Positions 44,101-50,350 of a DNA stretch of 64,000 nucleotides are shown piece by piece (positions within the stretch are counted from its first letter, which is position 1; each line of letters starts with the position of its first letter). The DNA is from an uncultured Hungatella sp. (GTDB lineage: Bacteria > Bacillota > Clostridia > Lachnospirales > Lachnospiraceae), in assembly GCA_910577935.1 (NCBI GenBank), contig CAJTOT010000015.1, forward strand, positions 1 through 64,000. The letters run 5' to 3'. The notes below the pieces were generated by a model that saw only the letters and a list, made by a program, of their open reading frames with translations, was not told where the DNA came from and did no database searches. Both the position numbers and the translations under genes were made by a program.

Positions 44101-44247
44101 GGGGACGCAGGGGAGATGATGCAGGGCCTGGCCCTGGTGGACGTGGGAGGACTGGTTGCCTCCACTGTCCTGGCGCTGTTGATGCTGCCGGCGTACTATT
44201 CGGTGATGAGCCGCAGGAAGAAGAGGATGCCGGTGTTAGAAGATTAG
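41179..44247 (+). CDS. RND-family efflux pump (AcrB-like)
   Basis: Protein of 1022 residues with the RND plan of twelve membrane helices and two large external loops. It starts NITKSVLKRPVTTVMVVLCL. The proton-relay helix reads LGVGMMVDNSIVVLE, with one Asp and an Asn where AcrB has two Asp. LRPILMTTLTTIVAMIPMCL lies near the C-terminus. The ATG at 41179 follows GAGGAGGGAGGCTGT. RND pumps use proton or sodium gradients to expel drugs, lipids or metabolites. In Gram-negative cells they pass substrates to TolC; here two TolC-family genes follow although the cell is probably monoderm. The substrate is unknown. Confidence 0.93.
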   Translation: MNITKSVLKRPVTTVMVVLCLIVFGLTSVLSSKLELTPPMDMPMLVVFTIYPGASPDDVDELVSKPIEDETGTLTGLKGVTSMSSENASIVLLEYEYGTDIDDAYDDLKKKMDALQSDFPDDVQTPTIAEMNINDIAGVTLAVNNDTKDNLYNYVNDIIVPEFEKLSSVASVDISGGRKEYIKIELIPEKLSQYHLTMNAIASAIGSADFSFPVGDTKVGGQSLSVSAGVDYDTMESLKSIPITLSSGNIIYLEDVADVYTTLEEAAGIGRYNGRDTIAVDIKKQQSSSDVEMSDDVKAVMRRLQADDPALEMVMVNDNSEMIRSSLSSVMQTMVMAVAVSMVIIFLFFGDLKASLIVGTSIPISILAALISMSAMGFSLNVITLSSLVLGVGMMVDNSIVVLESCFRSTKGVGFREYTEAALKGSNIVLQSIIGGTVTTCVVFLPLAFLEGMSGQMFKPLGFTIVFCMLASLISAMTIVPLCYTIYRPKEREHAPLSGMIAGLQSGYRNIMKALLPKKKTVIFTSVVLLALSIVLAGRLGMELMTSADQNSVSISVEIRPGLRIQRADKILQEAEAIVTSPENEAYVDSYMLSFGSSGLSMSGGTSASLTVYLKDDCPLETKDVIKLWKPAFAGIPDCDITLTASSMMGSMMTVSDGFEVILESTQYESLKQASDSIVKQLTDRPEVTRIHSSLENAAPLLKINIDPIKAAAEGMSPVQVAGMINTMLSGTEATTLDVNGNEVSVMVEYPDDEYASLDQVKGIMLPTATGASVALTDIGEITFQDSPLSIMKSDKQYQVTISGDYTDMVDTEDDKAVEEMKKLLMREVVTPTMTSDITVAQNAMDESMFEELGALLQAVLIAVFLVFVVMAAQFESPKFSLMVMTTIPFALIGSFTFLFAADVAISMPSMLGFLMLVGTVVNNGILYVDTVNQYRQEMDMDTALIEAGATRLRPILMTTLTTIVAMIPMCLAFGDAGEMMQGLALVDVGGLVASTVLALLMLPAYYSVMSRRKKRMPVLED

Positions 44248-44260
44248 TAGGAGGAAATTT

Positions 44261-45394
44261 ATGAGACGGACATTTGCAGCTGTTCCCATGTCACTGTGCA
44301 TGGCGGCGGCTTTGAGCCTGGGGCTTCCCGCCCCGGCGGTGGCGGCAAGCCCGGAGTTTGCCAGAAGCGAGGAAGAGTGGGCCAGGCTCAGGGATAACGT
44401 GCTGGAGTATGAAGAGATCGAGGACCTGGTTCACGAGTACAATGTCACTGTGCAGAACAATGAGCAGCAGTACAACAGGGACAAGGGGAAGACTTCCCAG
44501 GACCTGGTAGACGACCTGCTGGAGCAGGCGGACGACGCGTGGGAGGCTGCCGGGGAGGCGGACAGCGAGATGGAGGCTGTTATGGCAGAGATCAACGCCC
44601 GCAACGCGGAGGCCAGCGCGGAGAGAAACGTGGACGACAGCACCACCAAATATATCCAGTATGCCCAGGCAGAGAAAAATATCGTGGTTCAGGCGCAGAC
44701 TGCCATGAACAATTACTATAAACTGCAGTATCAGCTCACGTCCCTGAAAAAGAACAGAGAACTTCTGGAGGCGGTGGTCAGCTCCACCGTGGGACGGCAG
44801 AGCCAGGGTATGGCGACAGCTGCCGATGTGCTGACTGCCCGGCAGAACCTTCAGAGCGCCGACGCCCAGATCATCGCCATGGAGAGTCAGATTGAGACCA
44901 CGAGACAGAATCTGATCGTCATGCTGGGGTGGGGACAGGGAGCATTTCCCGAGATCCGCCCGATGCCGGAGACGGATGTGGAGAGGATCACTGCCATGAA
45001 TGTGGAGGAGGACACGAAAAAAGCCCAGGAGGCGGACTACACTCTCCGTCTTCACAGGCAGAATCTGGAGAACTCCACCAGCGACGAGAACAGAAGAATC
45101 TACAGCCAGTCGGTGGAAGACGACAAGCAGCAGATCGTCATAGCGGTAAGCGACGCCTACCAGAAGGTGATTCAGGCGAAGAACAGCTATGACCAGTCGG
45201 TGACAAGCCTTGATGTGGCAGCGAAGGAGTGGAACGCCGCCGGAATCAGGAATCAGATCGGAACCATAAGCCGGCTGGAATATCAGCAGGCAGAGGCGGC
45301 TATGGTAAGCGCACAGCAGGAGGTTCAGGTGAAAAATCTGGAACTGTTCCAGGCGATGGAAACTTATGACTGGGTTGTAAAGGGAGTGAGATGA
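44261..45394 (+). CDS. TolC-family protein 1 of the efflux operon
   Basis: Protein of 377 residues with a Sec signal peptide (PMSLCMAAALSLGL ending in AVA-AS). The mature part is almost all long amphipathic helices in two related halves, as in outer-membrane efflux proteins: RLRDNVLEYEEIEDLV near the start, SSTVGRQSQGMATAADVLTA in the middle, and IRNQIGTISRLEYQQAEAAM near the end, the usual positions of TolC family motifs. It is shorter than E. coli TolC (about 470 mature residues), and I see no convincing beta-barrel strands. It may form a periplasm-like helical conduit or a wall-spanning scaffold for the pump. It overlaps its paralogue by 4 bases. Confidence 0.82.
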   Translation: MRRTFAAVPMSLCMAAALSLGLPAPAVAASPEFARSEEEWARLRDNVLEYEEIEDLVHEYNVTVQNNEQQYNRDKGKTSQDLVDDLLEQADDAWEAAGEADSEMEAVMAEINARNAEASAERNVDDSTTKYIQYAQAEKNIVVQAQTAMNNYYKLQYQLTSLKKNRELLEAVVSSTVGRQSQGMATAADVLTARQNLQSADAQIIAMESQIETTRQNLIVMLGWGQGAFPEIRPMPETDVERITAMNVEEDTKKAQEADYTLRLHRQNLENSTSDENRRIYSQSVEDDKQQIVIAVSDAYQKVIQAKNSYDQSVTSLDVAAKEWNAAGIRNQIGTISRLEYQQAEAAMVSAQQEVQVKNLELFQAMETYDWVVKGVR

Positions 45395-46545
45395 TGAGAC
45401 CCTGGAAAATAACGGCAGTGTTGGGGATGGCATGTGTCCTGACCGTGTCATCGGCATTCGGCTCTATGGCCTGGACAGAACGGCCGGAGACCATAGATGA
45501 GGAGACGTGGGCGAGACTTCACGACAATGTTCTGGAGTACGACGAGATCGGGAATCTGGTAGAGTACTACAATCCCACTTACCGGCAGCTGGTTCAGAAT
45601 CTTCAGGTTAATCTTCAGCCTCTGGAGGACGCGGCGGCGCAGCTGAGAGGGGCGGCGAAGGACATGATAGCGGACGCCAACGGGATAAAGGAAGACGACC
45701 CCATGTCAGAGGCCATCTACCGGGGCAGCGCAAAGATGTATCAGGATATCGCCAAGCAGTACGAGAAGGGCATCAAGAGCGCCCGGAGCTCTGCCCGCAG
45801 CGGATTTAACCAGGCGAGAAAGCAGCTGACTTCCGGTGTCCAGCAGCTGTTTTTGGGGTACTGTCAGGCCCTGGCCTCCAAGGAGATGGCGGACACGGCG
45901 GCGCAGCTGGCCCAGGAGGCATATAATTCCACAGTGACCAGGAGAAGCTTGGGGATGGCCACGGACACGGAGGTGCAGTCGGCTCTCAACAGCCTTCAGT
46001 CGGCTGAGGCGGGGCAACAGAGTCTCAACGACACTTTGAACAACTTAAGGCAGAACCTTCAGTTTATGGCAGGCTGGTCCGCGGATGCGCAGGTGGCGGT
46101 AGGCGCCTGCCCTGTTCCGGACCTGTCAAAAATCGACGCCATGAATCCGGAAAACGACCTGGAGACAGCCATTTCAAACAACTATACATATATTGATCAG
46201 AGAAAGGCCTCGGGAAAGGGGACTGCCAACCGGGATGCGAAATTCCGGACATTAGACGAGTCCGAGGCAAAGATAAAGATTCAGCTGGAGTCCTTATACC
46301 AGGCTGTCCTTCAGAACAAAGCCGCCTACGAGGCTTCAAGGCTTGCGCTGGAGAGCGCCCAGCTCACCATGAACGGCAACAACCTTAAATATCAGCAGGG
46401 GATGCTTGGAAAACTGGAATATCTCCAGCTGAAGGTGGCCTACCTTCAGCAGAAGGCCGCAGCGGACGCCGCGTCCATCAGCCTGGTTCAGGCTATGGAG
46501 AATTACTGCTGGGCGGTGGAAGGCCTGGCGGATATTACACAGTAG
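45391..46545 (+). CDS. TolC-family protein 2 of the efflux operon
   Basis: Protein of 384 residues with a signal peptide (ITAVLGMACVLTVSSAFGSM). It shares the mature N-terminal motif of the preceding protein (WARLHDNVLEYDEIGNLV against WARLRDNVLEYEEIEDLV) and the repeated helical halves (RRSLGMATDTEVQSALNSLQ, then QGMLGKLEYLQLKVAYLQQK). It is clearly a diverged paralogue; the two may form a heteromeric channel. As with protein 1, no clear outer-membrane beta strands are visible. Its ATG overlaps the upstream stop, and a terminator follows 14 bases after its own stop. Confidence 0.82.
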   Translation: MMRPWKITAVLGMACVLTVSSAFGSMAWTERPETIDEETWARLHDNVLEYDEIGNLVEYYNPTYRQLVQNLQVNLQPLEDAAAQLRGAAKDMIADANGIKEDDPMSEAIYRGSAKMYQDIAKQYEKGIKSARSSARSGFNQARKQLTSGVQQLFLGYCQALASKEMADTAAQLAQEAYNSTVTRRSLGMATDTEVQSALNSLQSAEAGQQSLNDTLNNLRQNLQFMAGWSADAQVAVGACPVPDLSKIDAMNPENDLETAISNNYTYIDQRKASGKGTANRDAKFRTLDESEAKIKIQLESLYQAVLQNKAAYEASRLALESAQLTMNGNNLKYQQGMLGKLEYLQLKVAYLQQKAAADAASISLVQAMENYCWAVEGLADITQ

Positions 46546-46559
46546 AGCATCGGTTCAGC

Positions 46560-46601
46560 AAAACGACAGTCCGGACTGTTCAGTCCGGGCTGTTGTTTTG
46601 C
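46560..46601. terminator. Bidirectional terminator between efflux operon and spoIIR
   Basis: AAAAC-ACAG-CCGGACTG pairs with CAGTCCGG-CTGT-GTTTT around a two-base loop, with three single-base mismatches. T-rich ends on both strands suit the two converging genes. The right arm lies in the last codons of spoIIR. Confidence 0.8.
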
Positions 46602-47209
46602 GTCAGCAGTTCCAGGAACTTAAAGCGTATGTGGATTTTGGCCGGCGTATCCATGACAGCCAGATAGTCCTCCTCCGAGAGAATATTTTTAAGCTGTTCT
46701 CTGGACTCATCCGGCAGGACCGCGTGGGTGCTGTCGATGAAGCAGAGCCTGGGATAGAGGACGCACCACCAGTTCCGCCCCCGCCCCTGTCCGAGGGTCA
46801 CCTGGACGGCATCATAGGTTCCGCATGGCAGTACCAGGTCGCCGTAGGCCTTCGTGGGAAACCAGCTCTCGGCCACGGTGATGTCTGCATGGTAATCATA
46901 TCCCAGATTCGAAATGTACTGGTCCACGTAATTTTCCAGGGTCTCTCTGTTATTTTCCACATACAGGCATATATCCTCTTTGGAGTCTCCCGGGCAGTTC
47001 CGGAGCTGTTCTAAAACCAGCTGTTTTACCTGATTTTTTACCGCCTGATCTTCCTGGCTGTTGGAGTTGGCCAGCACATGAAAGCGCAGCAGCCGGGATG
47101 CCAGGCGCTCAGTCAGGTCCTGGTCTCTCCTGTATCCCCACAAGATGGAGCAGAGAAGCGCCATGAGAAAACAGGAGGCGGATAAAAGAAATAGTTTTTG
47201 ATATTTCAT
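46580..47209 (-). CDS. spoIIR: Stage II sporulation protein R
   Basis: Protein of 209 residues with an N-terminal membrane helix or signal (KLFLLSASCFLMALLCSILW). The SpoIIR hallmark RFHVLANSNSQEDQAVKNQV follows, then the conserved WFPTKAYGDLVLPCGTYDAV and GRGRNWWCVLYPRLCF. SpoIIR is made in the forespore and triggers SpoIIGA-dependent activation of SigE in the mother cell. The gene is divergent from ddl and ends inside a terminator hairpin shared with the efflux operon. Confidence 0.95.
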   Translation of the reverse strand: MKYQKLFLLSASCFLMALLCSILWGYRRDQDLTERLASRLLRFHVLANSNSQEDQAVKNQVKQLVLEQLRNCPGDSKEDICLYVENNRETLENYVDQYISNLGYDYHADITVAESWFPTKAYGDLVLPCGTYDAVQVTLGQGRGRNWWCVLYPRLCFIDSTHAVLPDESREQLKNILSEEDYLAVMDTPAKIHIRFKFLELLTQNNSPD

Positions 47210-47296
47210 GATGGTTTCCTCTCTTTCATATTTCTAATTATTGCCATATGTGGTATACTTAATCAAAAACCAGGAAAATAAGGAGATATTTTATTT

Positions 47297-48370
47297 ATGA
47301 AAGAAACTGTAGTAGTCTTATTTGGCGGACAGTCGTCGGAGCACGAGGTGTCCTGCATGTCGGCTGCCAATGTGATTGAACAGATAGAACACATAGATAA
47401 GGGGGAGTACTGGCTGCTGCTTGTGGGAATCACCAGGGAGGGGCGCTGGCTTTTGGTGGATTCCCTGGAGGAAATCAGGAAAGACACATGGAGAGAGGGA
47501 ACGGTGAGAGCAGTCCTGTCGCCTGACGCCACAGACCGGTGCCTTTTGGTGTCGGCAGAAGAGGGAAGGGCGGAGAAACTTCATGTGGATGTGGTGTTTC
47601 CTGTGCTCCACGGGCTTTACGGGGAGGACGGCACGGTCCAGGGGCTTCTGGAGATGGCCAGAATTCCTTACGTGGGCTGCGGGGTGCTTTCGTCAGCCGT
47701 CTCCATGGATAAACTGTACACGAAGATCGTGGTGGAGCGGCTGGGGATTCGCCAGGCCCGCTATGTGCCGGTTATGCGGGAGGAGCTGGAGGATATGGAC
47801 TCTGCGGCAAAGCGGGTGGAGAAGGAACTATCCTACCCTGTATTTGTAAAACCATCCAACGCAGGCTCCTCAAAAGGCGTCACCAGGGCGGAGGACAGAC
47901 GGATGCTGGAGGAGGCCTTGAGGGAGGCCGCCCGCCATGACAGGAAGATCCTGGTGGAGGAGACCATCGTCGGGCACGAGGTGGAGAGCGCGGTGTTCGG
48001 CGGCGGAAAGGAGGAAGTCTGTGTCTCAGGAGTGGGAGAGATTCTGTCAGCCGCCCAATTCTATGATTACGAGTCCAAATATTATAATGAAGAATCAAAA
48101 ACCGTGGTGGACCCCAAGCTTCCGGGGGACGCGGCGGAGGAGATACGCCGGGCGGCGGCGAGAATCTTCCGGGCGGTGGACGGCTACGGGCTGGCCAGAG
48201 TGGATTTCTTTGTGACAGAGGCGGGGGAGGTGGTGTTTAACGAGATCAACACTATGCCGGGCTTTACGGCCATCAGCATGTATCCCGCCCTCTGGGAAGC
48301 CAGGGGAGTCACCAAGCCCCGTCTGATGAAAAAACTCATAGACCATGCAAAGGAGAGGTATCATGGATAG
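47297..48370 (+). CDS. ddl: D-alanine--D-alanine ligase
   Basis: ATP-grasp enzyme of 357 residues: VVLFGGQSSEHEVSCMSA at the N-terminus, PVLHGLYGEDGTVQGLLEM, VFVKPSNAGSSKGV in the ATP site, and FNEINTMPGFTAISMYP at the C-terminus. It joins two D-alanines for peptidoglycan. The omega-loop reads FYDYESKYY, with Tyr at the position where D-lactate ligases usually have Phe or His, so normal D-Ala-D-Ala activity is expected and vancomycin resistance is not indicated. Its stop lies eight bases inside murI, giving a cell-wall gene pair. Confidence 0.95.
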   Translation: MKETVVVLFGGQSSEHEVSCMSAANVIEQIEHIDKGEYWLLLVGITREGRWLLVDSLEEIRKDTWREGTVRAVLSPDATDRCLLVSAEEGRAEKLHVDVVFPVLHGLYGEDGTVQGLLEMARIPYVGCGVLSSAVSMDKLYTKIVVERLGIRQARYVPVMREELEDMDSAAKRVEKELSYPVFVKPSNAGSSKGVTRAEDRRMLEEALREAARHDRKILVEETIVGHEVESAVFGGGKEEVCVSGVGEILSAAQFYDYESKYYNEESKTVVDPKLPGDAAEEIRRAAARIFRAVDGYGLARVDFFVTEAGEVVFNEINTMPGFTAISMYPALWEARGVTKPRLMKKLIDHAKERYHG

Positions 48371-49178
48371 AAATGCCCCGGTGGGAGTGTTTGATTCCGG
48401 AGTGGGAGGCCTGACGGTGGCCAGGGAGATCATACGCCAGATGCCGGGGGAGCGGATCGTCTATTTTGGGGACACCGCCAGACTCCCCTACGGCAGCAAG
48501 TCCCAGGATACGGTCCTGCGCTATTCCAGGCAGATTATCCGGTTTCTCATTACAAAAGAGGTGAAGGCCATCGTGATAGCCTGCAATACTGCCAGCGCCT
48601 ACGCTCTGGAGACTGTGGAGAAAGAGCTGGACATCCCGATTATCGGGGTTATCCGCGCCGGCGCCAGAACCGCGGTGCGCGCCACCCGCAACGGGAAGAT
48701 AGGGGTCATCGGAACGGAGGGCACCATCAGCAGCGGGATATACACCGACGTGATGAAGGCTATGCGCCCGGACATCGAGGTGACGGGAAAGGCATGCCCC
48801 TTGTTTGTGCCTCTGGTGGAGGAGGGGCTGCTTCACGATTCCGTCACCGACGAGATCGCCTCCAGATATCTGTCGGTGCTGAAGGGAAGGTTTATCGACA
48901 CCCTGGTGCTGGGCTGTACCCACTATCCGCTGATACGCTCCACCTTAAAAAGGCTGATGGGAGACCAGGTCACTCTGGTGAATCCTGCCTACGAGACGGC
49001 CATTGAACTGAAAGAGCTTCTGGAAGAGAGGGGGATGGCGGGGGACGAGGACTTTGGCGGCGGGGAGAAATATCAGTTCTACGTCAGCGACTTGGCGGAG
49101 AAGTTCACCGCCTTTGCCACCTCCATTCTCCCCGAACAGGTGAAGGAGACCAGGAGAATCGCCGTGGAGGAGTATTGA
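48363..49178 (+). CDS. murI: Glutamate racemase
   Basis: Protein of 271 residues: VGVFDSGVGGLTVAREI, then YFGDTARLPYGSKS. The two catalytic cysteines lie in VIACNTASA and LVLGCTHYPL. It makes D-glutamate for the peptidoglycan stem peptide in the cytoplasm. The ATG at 48363 follows GGAGAGGTATC and overlaps the ddl stop by 8 bases, so the two enzymes are probably made together. Confidence 0.96.
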   Translation: MDRNAPVGVFDSGVGGLTVAREIIRQMPGERIVYFGDTARLPYGSKSQDTVLRYSRQIIRFLITKEVKAIVIACNTASAYALETVEKELDIPIIGVIRAGARTAVRATRNGKIGVIGTEGTISSGIYTDVMKAMRPDIEVTGKACPLFVPLVEEGLLHDSVTDEIASRYLSVLKGRFIDTLVLGCTHYPLIRSTLKRLMGDQVTLVNPAYETAIELKELLEERGMAGDEDFGGGEKYQFYVSDLAEKFTAFATSILPEQVKETRRIAVEEY

Positions 49179-49197
49179 CGCCGTGGAGGTAAAGAAT

Positions 49198-49614
49198 ATG
49201 ACAAAACGCGTTTGGGTTGCCATAAGCGGCGTCCGGTATGCGGACGGGGAGAGGGAAGACGTGGAGATGGCTGCCGCCGGAGAGTATTTTGAAAAAGACG
49301 GAATCTCTTATGTCCGGTACGACGAGGACGAGGGGACAGATACGGTCCGCAGCATGATCAAGCTTCGGCCTGACTGCATGGAGATTGTAAAAAAGGGCGC
49401 CGTGAACACAACCATGATCTTTCAGCAGGGTAAAAATACCCTGGCTTCCTATATGACCCCGGCGGGAGAGCTGTTTATGGAGATCAGAACCGGCAGGCTG
49501 GAGGTCTATAAGGACAACGGAACGCTGGAGGCGGAGACGGAGTACTCCCTGATGATAAACGGACAGCATGTGTCTGACAACCGCATCGCCGTCAGAGTCT
49601 CGGCTGCCGGATGA
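49198..49614 (+). CDS. DUF1934 family protein
   Basis: Protein of 138 residues with the lipocalin-like beta-barrel pattern of DUF1934 (YwiB-type) proteins: VWVAISGVRYADGEREDVEM, then GISYVRYDEDEG, IVKKGAVNTTMIFQQGKNTL and YSLMINGQHVSDNRIAV. The family is common in Firmicutes, often near cell-wall or arginyl-tRNA synthetase genes, and its function is not established. GTGGAGGTAAAGAAT precedes the ATG. It is 19 bases behind murI and ends the cell-wall operon. Confidence 0.88.
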   Translation: MTKRVWVAISGVRYADGEREDVEMAAAGEYFEKDGISYVRYDEDEGTDTVRSMIKLRPDCMEIVKKGAVNTTMIFQQGKNTLASYMTPAGELFMEIRTGRLEVYKDNGTLEAETEYSLMINGQHVSDNRIAVRVSAAG

Positions 49615-49628
49615 GAAAAAACGAAAAA

Positions 49629-49655
49629 CCCCCGGTTCCGTGTGAGAACCGGGGG
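49629..49655. terminator. Bidirectional terminator after the cell-wall operon
   Basis: CCCCCGGTTC pairs perfectly with GAACCGGGGG around a 7-base loop. An A run precedes it and CGCTGTTTA follows, so it can serve both converging genes. Confidence 0.8.
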
Positions 49656-49661
49656 CGCTGT

Positions 49662-50165
49662 TTACTTCTTTCCTTTTTTGGCAGTGTCTTTCTGGGTATT
49701 CCGGGCAGTGTCCTTGGCGGGCTTGTCCTTTTTAAACCTGGCGAAAAAGCCTTTCTTCTCGGGGGCCGCGGGAACCGCGCCGCCTCTCACGCTTTTCAGC
49801 TCGGTTATGTAGATGCCGCTGATTACCACTTTTACTTCTGTCTTCACGGGGAGAGCGGCAAATACCTTTTCGTCGGCGAGAAGGGTCATGATCTTGGGAC
49901 CTACCTTGGCTTTGACCATGGGAATCTTGGCCCACCGCATATACTTGGGGGTCTGCTCATGGACAATCTTGGGAAGGTTGGAGTCTTTGACCTTCATCTT
50001 CTTCTTGTCGATCACCAGCATGGTGACGGTCTGGGCGGACGCCTGCAGCAGGTTCTGCTGCTCCACCTGGCGCTTCTCCAGCTTTCTTCCCATAAAGTAC
50101 AGGATCGCCATAGCCACCGCGACAATGACGAGAATGACCAATAATACGTTTAAAAATGTGTTCAC
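49662..50165 (-). CDS. Membrane-anchored hypothetical protein with basic tail
   Basis: Protein of 167 residues starting at a GTG after GGAGGTATACCCAC on the reverse strand. One N-terminal membrane helix (FLNVLLVILVIVAVAMAILY) is followed by a short coiled region, a compact domain of about 80 residues (TVTMLVIDKKKMKVKDSNLP, then KVKVVISGIYITELK-like strands) and a Lys/Ala/Asp-rich basic tail. I know similar anonymous proteins from Lachnospiraceae but no function. It is divergent from rpoB. Confidence 0.75.
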   Translation of the reverse strand: MNTFLNVLLVILVIVAVAMAILYFMGRKLEKRQVEQQNLLQASAQTVTMLVIDKKKMKVKDSNLPKIVHEQTPKYMRWAKIPMVKAKVGPKIMTLLADEKVFAALPVKTEVKVVISGIYITELKSVRGGAVPAAPEKKGFFARFKKDKPAKDTARNTQKDTAKKGKK

Positions 50166-50200
50166 GTGGGTATACCTCCAAATAAGTCATACTTAAATAT

Positions 50201-50229
50201 AGTATAACATTGTTTGTAAAAAAAGGCAA
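50201..50229 (-). promoter_or_regulatory. Promoter of the membrane-anchored hypothetical gene
   Basis: On the reverse strand, TTGCCT (complement of 50224-50229), a 17-base spacer and TATACT (complement of 50201-50206), 36 bases before the GTG start. Confidence 0.6.
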
Positions 50230-50236
50230 TAAAAAC

Positions 50237-50265
50237 TTGACGGTTTGACAAAGCTGTGATAAGAT
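50237..50265 (+). promoter_or_regulatory. Promoter in front of rpoB
   Basis: TTGACG (50237-50242), a 17-base spacer and TAAGAT (50260-50265). A leader of about 80 bases follows before the rpoB ATG. The rplJ-rplL genes that usually precede rpoB are absent here, so rpoBC appears to have its own promoter. Confidence 0.6.
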
Positions 50266-50350
50266 GAAATGTGCACTATTGTGGCATCGTGTGCATTGAT
50301 GGTACTAGTATGCCCAAAAATCAGAAAAAGAGAACAGGGGTGAAACGTCA

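Noticed and set aside
47251..47262. TATACT at 47254 as a confident ddl promoter
   Set aside because: A -10-like hexamer is present, but no acceptable -35 lies 16-18 bases upstream, so it was not listed.
47297..48370. Ddl as a D-Ala-D-Lac (vancomycin-resistance) ligase
   Set aside because: The omega-loop keeps the Tyr of ordinary ligases (FYDYESKY), no vanHX-like genes adjoin, and murI follows, so it is the housekeeping enzyme.
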